DNA of 64,000 nt from Terasakiella sp033100395 (lineage in GTDB: Bacteria > Pseudomonadota > Alphaproteobacteria > Rhodospirillales > Terasakiellaceae), in assembly GCF_033100395.1 (NCBI RefSeq), contig NZ_JAWLVJ010000006.1, forward strand, positions 1 to 64,000, in the 5' to 3' direction. Below the pieces are notes generated by a model, which made no database searches, had not been told where the DNA came from, and saw nothing but the letters and a program-made list of their open reading frames with translations. Each line of letters begins with the position of its first letter. Within the stretch, counting starts at the first letter, position 1. Of the stretch, positions 7,227 to 16,301 are shown one piece after another. A program made the position numbers and the translations under genes.

Positions 7227-8100
7227 CCAGATAAATCCCGGCTGCGACCAGACACATGGCGATTATCAGGGATACGGTGAGCGGTTCATCCAGAAGAATA
7301 ATCCCTGCAAAGACGCCAAACAAAGGTGTTAAGAAACTGAAAGATGACAGCTTCGGTGCCGGATAGTGTTTAATCAGCCAGAACCAGAAAGTATAGGTCA
7401 TGGCTGCAACCCACACGGTTTGATAAATCATGCTGTAGATAGCAGCTTCGCTTAAGCGGATAATACCCGGTTCACCCAAAAGATATGTGCCGATAAACAA
7501 CATTACGGCAGAAACACATAGCTGATAAAACAAAGTCTTGCTGGGTGGCGTTTTTGCCAAGGGTCCCGCCTTGATCAACAGGGTGGTTGCACCCCACAGA
7601 ACAGCGGCCACAATCAGCATCATATCACCGATCAGCATGGTCTCATCCGGCAGGCTTAAAGATTCTCCAAAGGCGACGATCAGCCCCAGGAAAGAACAGG
7701 CAAGCCCTGCAAACTGCAGGCGGTTCAGCTTTTCACTGGGGAACAGGATTTGCGATCCAATAGCGACCACAAAAGGTGCGATATATAAAAACACGACAGC
7801 ACGTGATGCGTTGGTGAATTCCAGCCCCCAATAGATCAGCATGAATTCCCCGCCAAACAAAAGACCAGCACCGATGCCCCACCACAGGGTTCCGTCCTTT
7901 TCAAAAATCTTTTTGCCGCGCACTTTGATCAAGGAAGCGATCAACACGCTGGCGATGGTTGAGCGCAAGGCGGCCTGCATCACCGGTGAAATATCAGCAA
8001 TGATCCATTTAACGGCGATTTGCTGCAGGCCCCAGCTGATACAGCAGACAAGCAGGATTCCCATGGCAATCGCATCGAGATGTGTTTTAGACTGTTCCAT
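7207..8100 (-). CDS. EamA/DMT-family membrane transporter
   Basis: A 297-residue protein with ten predicted membrane helices arranged as two EamA repeats (about 10-145 and 155-290), the drug/metabolite transporter superfamily. The repeats end in the typical phrases GLIVAFGE and LLDEPLTVSLIIAMCLVAAGIYLVNR. The substrate cannot be told from sequence; the family exports amino acids, drugs or metabolites. No good ribosome site precedes the ATG. It lies downstream of the chemoreceptor gene but is separated from it by a terminator. Confidence 0.85.
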   Translation of the reverse strand: MEQSKTHLDAIAMGILLVCCISWGLQQIAVKWIIADISPVMQAALRSTIASVLIASLIKVRGKKIFEKDGTLWWGIGAGLLFGGEFMLIYWGLEFTNASRAVVFLYIAPFVVAIGSQILFPSEKLNRLQFAGLACSFLGLIVAFGESLSLPDETMLIGDMMLIVAAVLWGATTLLIKAGPLAKTPPSKTLFYQLCVSAVMLFIGTYLLGEPGIIRLSEAAIYSMIYQTVWVAAMTYTFWFWLIKHYPAPKLSSFSFLTPLFGVFAGIILLDEPLTVSLIIAMCLVAAGIYLVNRPQA

Positions 8101-8125
8101 GGGGGCTATTTAGGTTCAAATGAAA

Positions 8126-8167
8126 CAAAAAGAAAGGGCCGACTTTGCGAAGTTGACCCTTTTTTTT
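8126..8167 (-). terminator. terminator of the chemoreceptor gene
   Basis: An AAAGGG...CCCTTT stem (8133-8163) with an inner ACTT/AAGT extension, flanked by A- and T-rich runs. It lies 20 nt after the chemoreceptor stop, between that gene and the DMT transporter. Confidence 0.65.
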
Positions 8168-8184
8168 GATTTGCCCGTAAAAGC

Positions 8185-10272
8185 TTAGCCGTTACGTACC
8201 TGTTTGAGGAATTGGGAAACCACATCTTTCAAGGCGCTTGCCTGTGTCCCCAGATCATCCGAAGCGGACAGCACCATGTTTGACGCATTACCGGTCTCAG
8301 CAGCAGCAATACTTACGCTTTCAATGGTGTTGGTCACTTCCAGCGTGCCGTTGGCTGCTTCCTGTACGTTTTTGGAAATTTCAGTTGTGGCGGCCCCCTG
8401 TTCTTCAACAGCGATGGAGATACTGGAAGAAATATCGTTCATGCTGTCGATGGTATGGGTGATGCCCTGAATGGCCTGAACCGCATTGCCTGTGGCGGAT
8501 TGCATGGCTTCGATCTGTTCAGCGATTTCTGCTGTGGCACGCGATGTCTGGTCAGCCAGGTTTTTAACTTCACTGGCCACAACCGCAAAGCCTTTACCGG
8601 CTTCACCCGCACGGGACGCTTCAATCGTTGCGTTTAGGGCAAGTAAGTTGGTCTGTTCGGCAATGGATGTAATCAGCTGAACGACTTCGCCCACTTTATC
8701 TGCGGCAGATGACAGACCCTGAACGGTTTCACTCGCCTGACTTGCTTCCTGCACGGCGTTTTGTGCGATGGCCGTAGATGTTTCCACCTGGCGGGAAATT
8801 TCACCAATAGAGGCAGAAAGTTCTTCAGAAGCAGAAGCTACGGTCTGAACGTTGTTGGTTGCCTGTTCGGCAGCAGAAGCCACAACGCTGGACTGATCAG
8901 ATGTGGCGGATGCCGTTGCCGACATACCTTGTGCGGTGGTCTGCATGTTTTGGGCTGCGTTATCAACGGCTTCAACAACGCCACTGACATTTGCTTCGAA
9001 ATCATCGGCCATTTTATGAAGAACGGCACGTTGTTTTTCTTCTGCGTGACGTTGGGCGGCTTCTTGTTCTTCGCGAAGGGTTTCAACCTCTTCGGCATTT
9101 TTGCGGAAGATCCGCAAGGCATCAGCCATCTCGCCAATTTCGTCGTTGCGTTCACCTTCCAGGATTTTGACCTTCAGGTTCCCCGTTGCCAGTTCATGCA
9201 TGTTTTCGGTCATCTTAGTGATCGGATTGGTCAGGGTGAAACGGAAGGTAACCGTCATGATGCCGGAAAGGATGACGAAGAATGCGATACTGGCAACGAT
9301 AAAGCTTGTGCTTGCAGAATCCTGCGTTTCGGCCAATTCGTCCTGCGCACCATGAAGTTTTGCTTCAATCTCTTTGGACGTTTTGACTTTGTCGTTCCGG
9401 GCCTGTTGAGCGAGGACGAGCAGTTCAGCAACTTGTTTTTTCTGTTCTTCGGCAAGTTTTTTCTGGGTTTCTGCGACTTTCTTTTCCTGTTTGATCAGCT
9501 TTTCGCGCGAAACAGCAATTTCCAGGACACCGCGGGGTTCGCCAGTTGCTTCATGACAGCCCTGACAGTCTTCTGCATTTTCCAGGACGAAATAGGAATA
9601 AACAACAGGCAGTGGCTTGTCTTCATCCCCTTCGATTTCACTGTTCAGCGTGATGTCGTGGGTGGGCTGGCCGTCTTTATGTTTGGTGACGATATCTTTC
9701 AGGGTGGCAGCACGTTCTTCGGCGATCATTTCGACTTCTTCGTTGTCGCGACGCGCAAAAGCTTCCGGGTCATCCATAAAAGTGTTGATTTGATCAATGG
9801 TCGCGTTGTCTCTGAATGCGCGCTGACCGTTCGTGCGCCACAGATTGACGGCTGCGATTTCATCATTTTCCAGCACGGTTTCGATCATGGTGTCGGCTTG
9901 TTCTGCCTCCCCGCCCATCATCGCAGAATTAATCAGTGTCAGAATGACTTCGGACATGCCGTCACGAACCCCGGACAGGTGGGATTTTTCGATGGAGAAG
10001 TCACGTTGTGCGATCAGGTTTTCTTTATCCTGTTCTGCACTCAGGCGGCTTTCCCCGTCGTTGAGGGATTTATCCAGAAGCGTATCAATCAGCTTGTCTT
10101 TGTCAGCGATGATTTCTTCAATCTGAATGACCATCTGGTCGGTTTCTTTTTTCACTTCCGAGGCTGAATATTTGCTTACGGCGTATTCAGCAAGGAAGCC
10201 AGCCGCAACAAGACAGAGCACGAGTGCCTGAATTTTCGTGCTGATTGAGAATTTGACTTTCGACAGAGACAT
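8185..10272 (-). CDS. methyl-accepting chemotaxis protein with c-type heme motif
   Basis: A 695-residue chemoreceptor. Transmembrane helix 1 is at about residues 12-30 and helix 2 at about 322-345, bounding a periplasmic sensor of about 290 residues. HAMP follows (about 346-400), then the signalling domain with the conserved hairpin tip (EQTNLLALNATIEASRAGE). The sensor contains CQGCH (C236, C239, H240), a c-type heme site, in the context YSYFVLENAEDCQGCHEATG, which recalls DUF3365/Tll0287-like heme sensors. It may therefore sense redox state or a gas such as NO or oxygen and pass the signal to CheA. It is transcribed alone with its own terminator. Confidence 0.93.
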   Translation of the reverse strand: MSLSKVKFSISTKIQALVLCLVAAGFLAEYAVSKYSASEVKKETDQMVIQIEEIIADKDKLIDTLLDKSLNDGESRLSAEQDKENLIAQRDFSIEKSHLSGVRDGMSEVILTLINSAMMGGEAEQADTMIETVLENDEIAAVNLWRTNGQRAFRDNATIDQINTFMDDPEAFARRDNEEVEMIAEERAATLKDIVTKHKDGQPTHDITLNSEIEGDEDKPLPVVYSYFVLENAEDCQGCHEATGEPRGVLEIAVSREKLIKQEKKVAETQKKLAEEQKKQVAELLVLAQQARNDKVKTSKEIEAKLHGAQDELAETQDSASTSFIVASIAFFVILSGIMTVTFRFTLTNPITKMTENMHELATGNLKVKILEGERNDEIGEMADALRIFRKNAEEVETLREEQEAAQRHAEEKQRAVLHKMADDFEANVSGVVEAVDNAAQNMQTTAQGMSATASATSDQSSVVASAAEQATNNVQTVASASEELSASIGEISRQVETSTAIAQNAVQEASQASETVQGLSSAADKVGEVVQLITSIAEQTNLLALNATIEASRAGEAGKGFAVVASEVKNLADQTSRATAEIAEQIEAMQSATGNAVQAIQGITHTIDSMNDISSSISIAVEEQGAATTEISKNVQEAANGTLEVTNTIESVSIAAAETGNASNMVLSASDDLGTQASALKDVVSQFLKQVRNG

Positions 10273-10637
10273 ATATCTTTTTCCGATCTATTGGTAGCTC
10301 CCCCCCCTGTTTACCTTCTTTTTTGCATTTCCGCTATTGTGCAAATGGGTATCGGGAAGTTAGATTTATGCTTAAATTCTTACACCACTGGTCACGTTTC
10401 GGGTAGTTAAAAATGTCCGTTTTGTGACAGAATAGTACAAAAAGTACGACGAAATTGTTTTAATTATTCTAAAGTTCAACCGAAGAATGACCTGTCATTA
10501 AGTTTCATCAGTCTAAGGAAAAATGACGTTTGTTACAAGCTGTGCGTTGTTTGTTGTAGGGAACATGTGCTAAGACAGGAAACAGAGAATTAATCTCATC
10601 ATTTTCCAAAGAAGAATTAAGGATTAGATGTAGGATC
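10273..10637. other. 365-bp intergenic region between divergent MCP and yebC
   Basis: AT-rich, with no open frame of note and no RNA fold that I can recognise. It must carry both promoters. Only the yebC ribosome site region (TGTAGGATC before the ATG) is clear. I see no convincing -35/-10 pair or long inverted repeat. Confidence 0.6.
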
Positions 10638-11387
10638 ATGGCAGGCCATTCCAAGTTTAAAAACATTATGCACCGCAAAGGCGCGCAAGATAAAAAGCGT
10701 GCCAAACAATTTGCCAAACTTTCCAAAGAGATCATGGTTGCTGCCGGGATGGGCACGCCTGATCCGGATATGAACCCACGTCTTCGTACCGCGATTGCTG
10801 CCGCCAAAGGCGCATCCATGCCGAAAGACAATATCGAACGGGCGATCAAAAAAGGTTCTGGTGATACAGACGGTGCCAACTTCACTGAAATGCGTTACGA
10901 AGGCTATGGCCCTGGTGGCGTCGCAGTGATTGTTGAATGTCTGACGGACAACAAAAACCGTACAGCTTCTGATGTGCGTTCCACGTTCACAAAACGTGGC
11001 GGTAACCTGGGTGAGACAGGTTCTGTTGCCTTTTCATTTGAACGTCGCGGTCTGATCACATACGGGCTGGATGCCGCAGATGCAGATACGATGTTTGAAG
11101 CGGCCCTTGAAGCCGGTGCAAGTGACGTTGAAACAACAGATGATGCGCATGAAATTTCATGTGAGCCGGACGAGCTGCACGCGGTTCTGGATCAACTGGT
11201 AAAACAGTTTGGGGATTCTACAGGCGCTTCGCTTGATTGGAAAGCGACCAACACAACTGAAGTTGACAAAGACAAAGCAGAAAGCCTGATGGGTCTGGTG
11301 GAAGCACTGGAAGACCTGGATGACGTTCAGGACGTCTTTACCAATATGGATGCGTCTGACGAAATCATGGCAGAACTGGCAGGCTAA
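10638..11387 (+). CDS. yebC: YebC/TACO1-family regulator
   Basis: A 249-residue YebC protein. The start MAGHSKFKNIMHRKGAQDKKR is the family hallmark, followed by the MPKDNIERAIKKGSG and YEGYGPGGVAVIVE motifs. Members bind DNA or ribosomes; recent work ties YebC proteins to translation of proline stretches, which would parallel EF-P at 3.4 kb. First gene of the yebC-ruvC-ruvA-ruvB run, with ruvC starting 3 nt after its stop. Confidence 0.93.
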   Translation: MAGHSKFKNIMHRKGAQDKKRAKQFAKLSKEIMVAAGMGTPDPDMNPRLRTAIAAAKGASMPKDNIERAIKKGSGDTDGANFTEMRYEGYGPGGVAVIVECLTDNKNRTASDVRSTFTKRGGNLGETGSVAFSFERRGLITYGLDAADADTMFEAALEAGASDVETTDDAHEISCEPDELHAVLDQLVKQFGDSTGASLDWKATNTTEVDKDKAESLMGLVEALEDLDDVQDVFTNMDASDEIMAELAG

Positions 11388-11390
11388 TCT

Positions 11391-11885
11391 ATGCGGCTCA
11401 TGGGGTTGGACCCGGGATTACGGATCACCGGATGGGGGATTATCGATATCGATGGCAACCGTATGACCCACGTGGCCGACGGCGCGGTGAAAACCGATGC
11501 CAAACTGTCATTGGCAGAAAGATTGAACCAGCTTTATGAAGGGGTCGAAATGGTGATTAAACGTTTCGGCCCTATCGAAGCAGCTGTAGAAGAAACTTTT
11601 GTCAACAAAAACCCCAATTCAACCCTGAAACTTGGCCAAGCCCGTGGTGTCATTATGCTGACGCCGGCGCGAGCTGGTCTACCTGTGTTTGAATATACAC
11701 CCAATCAGGTCAAAAAGACTGTGGTGGGTACCGGGCATGCGGCCAAGGAACAGGTCCAGATGATGATCAAGACGCTTTTACCCACAGCGAAGATTGAAAT
11801 TGCCGATGCGGCTGATGCTTTGGCTGTTGCTATCTGCCATGCCCAGCATCGCAACACACCGGATAAATGGGGGACATTCTCATGA
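11391..11885 (+). CDS. ruvC: crossover junction endodeoxyribonuclease RuvC
   Basis: A 164-residue Holliday-junction resolvase that cuts junctions as a dimer within the RuvABC complex. Acidic catalytic residues are visible: D7 in MGLDPGLRITGWG, the Glu pair in AAVEETFVNKNP, and DAADALAVAICHA near the C-terminus. It starts directly after yebC and overlaps ruvA by 4 nt (ATGA), so the run is translationally coupled. Confidence 0.96.
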   Translation: MRLMGLDPGLRITGWGIIDIDGNRMTHVADGAVKTDAKLSLAERLNQLYEGVEMVIKRFGPIEAAVEETFVNKNPNSTLKLGQARGVIMLTPARAGLPVFEYTPNQVKKTVVGTGHAAKEQVQMMIKTLLPTAKIEIADAADALAVAICHAQHRNTPDKWGTFS

Positions 11886-12508
11886 TTGCCAAACTTAAAG
11901 GGCTGGTGGACAGCGTTGGCGAAGACTGGGTCGTCATTGATGTAAACGGTGTCGGCTATCTGGTATTCTGTTCCGGCAAGACGCTTGCGAAACTGCCAAA
12001 AGCGGGTGAAGCGACATCATTGCTGATCGAAACCCATGTGCGTGAGGATCATATTCACCTTTATGGATTTGCCGATGCGGGCGAACGTGACTGGTTCAAG
12101 CTTCTGACGACGGTGCAGGGCGTTGGGGCCAAGGTTGGTCTGGCGATTTTATCTGCTTTGTCTGCAGAAGATATCGTTCATGCGATCGCGGCACAGGATA
12201 AAAAAGCCCTGACCCGTGCCAATGGGGTCGGGCCGAAGGTTGCAACCCGTATTCTGACGGAACTGAAAGACAAGGCAGGCGGGATGGTTCTGTCCTCTGC
12301 GGGTGAAGGCGAAAGTGGTTCAGCGCCTGCATCTGGTGGTGGATCATTTGGGGGTGCCCCTGCCGAAGCTGCTTCTGCGCTTGTTAACCTGGGGTATGGC
12401 CGAAGCGATGCTTTGGCCGCTGTTTCCAAAGCCAATAAATCGTTGGGTGGTAATGGCAGCCTGGATGATCTGATCCGTGAAGCGTTGAAGGAATTGTCGA
12501 TATTGTGA
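11882..12508 (+). CDS. ruvA: Holliday junction branch-migration protein RuvA
   Basis: A 208-residue RuvA, which tetramerises on the four-way junction and loads RuvB. The N-terminal OB fold (MIAKLKGLVDSVGEDW, ending near HLYGFAD) is followed by two helix-hairpin-helix motifs (TVQGVGAKVGLAILS and ANGVGPKVATRILTEL), a Gly/Ser/Ala-rich linker at about 140-163, and the C-terminal RuvB-binding domain (ASALVNLGYGRSDA). I use the ATG at 11882, which overlaps the ruvC stop, rather than the GTG-like site at 11867. Confidence 0.95.
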   Translation: MIAKLKGLVDSVGEDWVVIDVNGVGYLVFCSGKTLAKLPKAGEATSLLIETHVREDHIHLYGFADAGERDWFKLLTTVQGVGAKVGLAILSALSAEDIVHAIAAQDKKALTRANGVGPKVATRILTELKDKAGGMVLSSAGEGESGSAPASGGGSFGGAPAEAASALVNLGYGRSDALAAVSKANKSLGGNGSLDDLIREALKELSIL

Positions 12509-12520
12509 TGGATAGCTCTG

Positions 12521-12604
12521 TTGTCACCCCCACGAAAGCGGGGACCCAGAACAACGATAAACTAGGTTCCCGTTTACCTGGCGGTGGCCTTCGGCTCGCG
12601 GGAA
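12521..12604. repeat. REP-like inverted repeat pair between ruvA and ruvB
   Basis: First unit CACCCCCACGAAAGCGGGGA (core CCCC-acgaaagc-GGGG, 12526-12543). A second imperfect unit spans 12567-12604, with outer arms TTCCCG and CGGGAA. The form is that of the short extragenic palindromes frequent in alphaproteobacteria. It separates ruvA from ruvB without a T-run and could act as an mRNA-processing or stability element. Confidence 0.6.
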
Positions 12605-12619
12605 TGGCGAGGTTTGACT

Positions 12620-13675
12620 ATGTACGAAGATGAAGAACGCATGGTCTCGGCTGAACGTAACCCTGAAGACAGCCCGGAAAATTCGATCCGCCCTCTCGCG
12701 CTGGAAGAATTTATCGGTCAGAAGCAAGTGCGTGAAAATCTGCGCATCTTTGTGGAAGCGGCCAAGGCCCGTGGCGATGCCATGGATCATGTGTTGTTTT
12801 ATGGACCGCCCGGTCTTGGTAAAACCACATTGGCGCAGATCGTTGCGCGTGAACTCGGCGTTGGTTTTCGTGCGACCTCCGGTCCTGTGATCGCCAAGGC
12901 AGGGGATTTGGCTGCGCTTTTGACGAACCTTCAGCCCCATGACGTTCTGTTTATCGACGAAATTCACCGTCTGAACCCGGCGATTGAAGAAGTACTCTAT
13001 CCGGCGATGGAAGATTTTCAGCTGGATTTGATCATTGGCGAAGGCCCGGCGGCGCGTTCTGTGCGTATTGACTTGCCACCATTCACCTTGGTTGGGGCAA
13101 CGACCCGATCAGGTCTGATCACCACACCACTGCGCGATCGTTTTGGTATTCCATTGCGCATGAATTTCTATGAAGTGGATGAACTGGAAGAAATCGTGAC
13201 GCGTGCGGCTTCAATTATGAATATGAGCATGACACCCGATGGCGCGAATGAAGTGGCCAAACGTGCGCGTGGAACGCCGCGTGTGGCAGGGCGTTTGTTG
13301 CGCCGGGTGCGTGACTTTGCGCTGGTGGCAGGTGTTGATCCGGTGGATGCGGCTTGTGCCGATGGGGCGTTGAACCGTCTGGAAGTGGATCATCGTGGAC
13401 TGGATGAAATGGATCGCCGTTATCTTAAATGTATCTGCGAAAACTATGGTGGTGGCCCGGTCGGGGTTGAAACCATGGCCGCCGCCCTCTCAGAGCAGCG
13501 CGATACCATTGAAGAAGTAATCGAACCTTATCTGATCCAGCAGGGTTTGCTGATGCGCACACCGCGTGGACGGATGCTGTCTGAAAGCGCGTACCGTCAT
13601 TTGGGGCTGGATGCCCCAAAGGGACGCGAAGCTGCGCAGATGGATTTGTTAAAGAAAGTGGATACTAATGACTGA
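12620..13675 (+). CDS. ruvB: Holliday junction DNA helicase RuvB
   Basis: A 351-residue AAA+ motor that drives branch migration. It has Walker A GPPGLGKTTLAQ, Walker B FIDEIHRL, the sensor GATTRSG, and a winged-helix C-terminus (LIQQGLLMRTPRGR). I start at the ATG at 12620 (MYEDEERMVSAERNP) because GCGAGG precedes it; the open frame reaches back into the repeat at 12584 without a credible start. The stop overlaps the start of ybgC. Confidence 0.96.
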   Translation: MYEDEERMVSAERNPEDSPENSIRPLALEEFIGQKQVRENLRIFVEAAKARGDAMDHVLFYGPPGLGKTTLAQIVARELGVGFRATSGPVIAKAGDLAALLTNLQPHDVLFIDEIHRLNPAIEEVLYPAMEDFQLDLIIGEGPAARSVRIDLPPFTLVGATTRSGLITTPLRDRFGIPLRMNFYEVDELEEIVTRAASIMNMSMTPDGANEVAKRARGTPRVAGRLLRRVRDFALVAGVDPVDAACADGALNRLEVDHRGLDEMDRRYLKCICENYGGGPVGVETMAAALSEQRDTIEEVIEPYLIQQGLLMRTPRGRMLSESAYRHLGLDAPKGREAAQMDLLKKVDTND

Positions 13676-14108
13676 AGGCCGCATGGACGGGGAAACGTTC
13701 ATCTTTCCCATCCGCATTTATTATGAAGATACTGATTCAGGTGAGATCGTATATTACGCCAATTATCTGAAATTTGCAGAACGTGCACGCACGGAATTCT
13801 TACGTCATTTCAATATTAAACAGTCAGAGTTGCTGGAAAATGATCGCATTGCCTTTGCAGTGCGCCGCGCCGAAGCCGATTATCGCAAACCTGCCAAGCT
13901 GGATGATCTGTTGCATGTCCATACGCGCCTGTCCAAGCTGGGCGGCGCGTCCCTTGAAATGGAACAAGTCATCAAACGCGATGAAGAGACTTTAGTTTCT
14001 GTAAAAGTTAAGGTAGCTTGTATTCACCTAGAAGGCCGTCCCGTGCCCATTCCGACAGCCGTTCGGAATGTTTTCAATGATATGTTAGGGAAAAAAGATG
14101 GAAAATAA
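13668..14108 (+). CDS. ybgC: YbgC-family acyl-CoA thioesterase of the Tol-Pal operon
   Basis: A 146-residue hot-dog-fold thioesterase. The catalytic Asp lies in the YYEDTDSGEIVYYANYL motif near residue 20. YbgC hydrolyses acyl-CoA thioesters and is always found as first gene of tol-pal operons, where it may link phospholipid metabolism to the envelope. It overlaps the ruvB stop by 8 nt and the tolQ start by 11 nt. Confidence 0.92.
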   Translation: MTEGRMDGETFIFPIRIYYEDTDSGEIVYYANYLKFAERARTEFLRHFNIKQSELLENDRIAFAVRRAEADYRKPAKLDDLLHVHTRLSKLGGASLEMEQVIKRDEETLVSVKVKVACIHLEGRPVPIPTAVRNVFNDMLGKKDGK

Positions 14109-14832
14109 CGCGGTTGATGTCGCTTTACAGGCAGGCTCGCTCACAGGTCCTGATTTGTCAATGTTGGGTCTGTTTTTGCGCGCTGACATTATTGTACAGT
14201 CGGTGATGGTGGGGCTGTTGCTGGCTTCTATCTGGTGTTGGGCAATTATTCTGGATAAATATTTCCGCCTGCGCAAACTGAACAAGCTGGCTGACAAGTT
14301 CGAGGATAAATTCTGGTCTGGTCAATCTCTGGATCAGCTTTATGACGCACAAGGCAACAACCCTGAAGACCCGATGTCTGCCGTGTTTGTGACTGCCATG
14401 CGCGAATGGCGCAGATCACAGGCAAAATCACGCGATGCCAGCAGTGATTCATTGCGCACCCGTCTGCAGGAACGCATCGACCGGGTGATGCAGATCACGG
14501 TGGTTCGTGAAATGGACCGCATTGAAAAGAGCATGACGTTTTTAGCGTCCACCGGTTCAACCGCACCCTTCATTGGCCTGTTCGGGACCGTCTGGGGGAT
14601 CATGAATGCCTTTACCGCAATTGCCAGTTCCAAAAACACAAGCCTGGCCGTTGTGGCTCCCGGTATTGCTGAAGCCCTGTTTGCGACAGCCCTTGGTCTG
14701 GTCGCGGCCATTCCGGCTGTTGTGGCTTATAACAAATTGTCACGTGATCTGGATCGTTATGCCGGGCGCCTGGACAGTTTTTCCGGTGAATTTGGCGCCA
14801 TCCTGTCGCGTCAGCTGGATGAGAAGAAGTAA
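14098..14832 (+). CDS. tolQ: Tol-Pal system proton channel subunit TolQ
   Basis: A 244-residue inner-membrane protein of the MotA/TolQ/ExbB family. Three membrane helices are seen (about 20-42, 145-167 and 180-202), with the conserved GSTAPFIGLFGTVWGIM stretch and GIAEALFATALGLVAAIPAV forming the channel with TolR. It uses the proton gradient to drive TolA during outer-membrane constriction at division. Confidence 0.95.
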   Translation: MENNAVDVALQAGSLTGPDLSMLGLFLRADIIVQSVMVGLLLASIWCWAIILDKYFRLRKLNKLADKFEDKFWSGQSLDQLYDAQGNNPEDPMSAVFVTAMREWRRSQAKSRDASSDSLRTRLQERIDRVMQITVVREMDRIEKSMTFLASTGSTAPFIGLFGTVWGIMNAFTAIASSKNTSLAVVAPGIAEALFATALGLVAAIPAVVAYNKLSRDLDRYAGRLDSFSGEFGAILSRQLDEKK

Positions 14833-14837
14833 GTGCA

Positions 14838-15296
14838 ATGGGGGCTTCTTTAAACAATAAACGAAATAAGGGCCATTACGGTCGGCGTCGCAGCACATCC
14901 CAGATGTCAGAGATTAACGTCACGCCAATGGTTGATGTGATGCTGGTGCTGCTGGTGATCTTTATGGTGACCGCGCCCTTGCTGACGGTCGGTGTGGAAG
15001 TTGATCTCCCCAAGACAAAAGCAGGTGAAATTCGCGGCGATGATGAACCGTTGGCGGTTTCAATTGATAAAGAAGGTAAACTGTTTGTTCAGGAACAGGA
15101 AGTGGACCTGGACGGTCTTGCCCCGCTGTTAAGGGAAATCAGCAAGAACAATCTGGATCTGCGCATCTTTGTGCGCGGGGATGAAAATATCGACTATGGC
15201 ACCGTGATGGCCACCATGGGCGCGTTGAACCAGGCAGGCTTTACCAAGGTTGCCCTGATCACTCGCAACCCCGGCCAGTCGGCGAAGAAAAAATAA
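14838..15296 (+). CDS. tolR: Tol-Pal system subunit TolR
   Basis: A 152-residue ExbD/TolR protein. A short cytosolic N-terminus leads into one membrane helix (VDVMLVLLVIFMVTAPLLT) whose Asp in PMVDVML is the proton-carrying residue. The periplasmic domain ends with GALNQAGFTKVALIT, typical for TolR. It starts 5 nt after tolQ. Confidence 0.94.
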   Translation: MGASLNNKRNKGHYGRRRSTSQMSEINVTPMVDVMLVLLVIFMVTAPLLTVGVEVDLPKTKAGEIRGDDEPLAVSIDKEGKLFVQEQEVDLDGLAPLLREISKNNLDLRIFVRGDENIDYGTVMATMGALNQAGFTKVALITRNPGQSAKKK

Positions 15297-15302
15297 TACC
15301 TG

Positions 15303-16193
15303 ATGCAGCGTAGTGTCCTCATATCTCTCTTTCTTCATGTCGCCATTATTCTGGTGGCCTATTTCGGTGTGCCGTTGCTGCCGGAAAAAGAACTGATTGT
15401 TGACGCCCCCATTGTGGTGGAAATCATCAATATTGATGAGATTTCCAATGTTCCTGCGCCAAAGCCAGAGGCCAAAAAGCCGGAACCACCCAAGGAAAAG
15501 CCAAAGCCGCCACCACCTGCGCCGAAGAAGCCAACCCCGCCGCCACCCACACCCGAGCCGGAACCAGAACCGGAGCCAGAAGCCGAAGTGGTGCCTGAAG
15601 AAAAGCCTGAGCCCAAGCCGAAACCAAAACCGAAGCCTGAGCCAAAGCCGGAAGTGAAAAAGCCACAGCCGCGTGTGAAGCAGGTTGCCCTTTCCAAAAA
15701 GCCGAAACCGCCGAAGAAAGAGCCGGATTTTGAAAGTTTGATGAAGGACCTTGCGCCAACGCTTGAAAAAACGGCCGATGTGGAACCGAAAAAAGAAGAT
15801 ACGCCTGACCTGGACGATATTGCCAAGGAAATTCAAGCCGCGATTAAAAAGCCGAGCCCGAATGCGGATGCGTCACGCCCAATGACCATCACAGAGATTG
15901 ATGCCCTTCGTCAGCATTTGAAGAAATGCTGGAACGTGCCTATCGGGGCAAAAGGGGCGGACAACCTGGTGTCGCAAATCAAAGTTGTGATGAATCCAAA
16001 TGGGACGCCGCGTTCTGCCTCAATTCAAAGTACGTCAAGGCTGTCTGAACCACATTTTCGCGCTGCTGCGGAAAGTGCGCAACGTGCTGTGATGAATCCC
16101 AAATGTTGGCCTTATCCTCTGAATCCTGCAAATTATGACCAGTGGCAAACGATGACGCTTTCTTTTAATCCGGCGGATATGGCGGGTTTTTAG
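15303..16193 (+). CDS. tolA: TolA-like periplasm-spanning protein
   Basis: A 296-residue protein with an N-terminal membrane anchor (about 4-22). A long Pro/Lys/Glu-rich stretch (about 50-150, repeated KP and EP pairs) can span the periplasm. The C-terminal globular domain has the TolA/TonB-like features: two Cys (KKCWNVP and PKCWPYP) and the AAESAQRAV helix. It links TolQR to Pal and TolB. The charged stretch is low-complexity and differs from the Ala-rich helix of enterobacterial TolA, as usual in alphaproteobacteria. Confidence 0.9.
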   Translation: MQRSVLISLFLHVAIILVAYFGVPLLPEKELIVDAPIVVEIINIDEISNVPAPKPEAKKPEPPKEKPKPPPPAPKKPTPPPPTPEPEPEPEPEAEVVPEEKPEPKPKPKPKPEPKPEVKKPQPRVKQVALSKKPKPPKKEPDFESLMKDLAPTLEKTADVEPKKEDTPDLDDIAKEIQAAIKKPSPNADASRPMTITEIDALRQHLKKCWNVPIGAKGADNLVSQIKVVMNPNGTPRSASIQSTSRLSEPHFRAAAESAQRAVMNPKCWPYPLNPANYDQWQTMTLSFNPADMAGF

Positions 16194-16301
16194 AACGACA
16201 CGCTCTCAATAATATATTTCACGCAGGAATAATCTTGGGGGTTGGCATATTTCCTATTCCTGCGTACATTCACTTCCATCTGTTAAATAGGGATGAATGT
16301 A

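Noticed and set aside
8761..10167. 468-codon open frame antisense to the chemoreceptor gene
   Set aside because: Phe/Cys-rich translation with no domain, fully inside a well-supported gene; a mirror of its codon bias.
15460..15660. Apparent tandem DNA repeat in tolA
   Set aside because: Irregular KP/EP codon runs of the periplasm-spanning segment, not a true tandem array.
15129..15836. Arg/Phe/Leu-rich frame antisense to tolA
   Set aside because: Arises from the Pro/Lys codon repeats of tolA; no homology.
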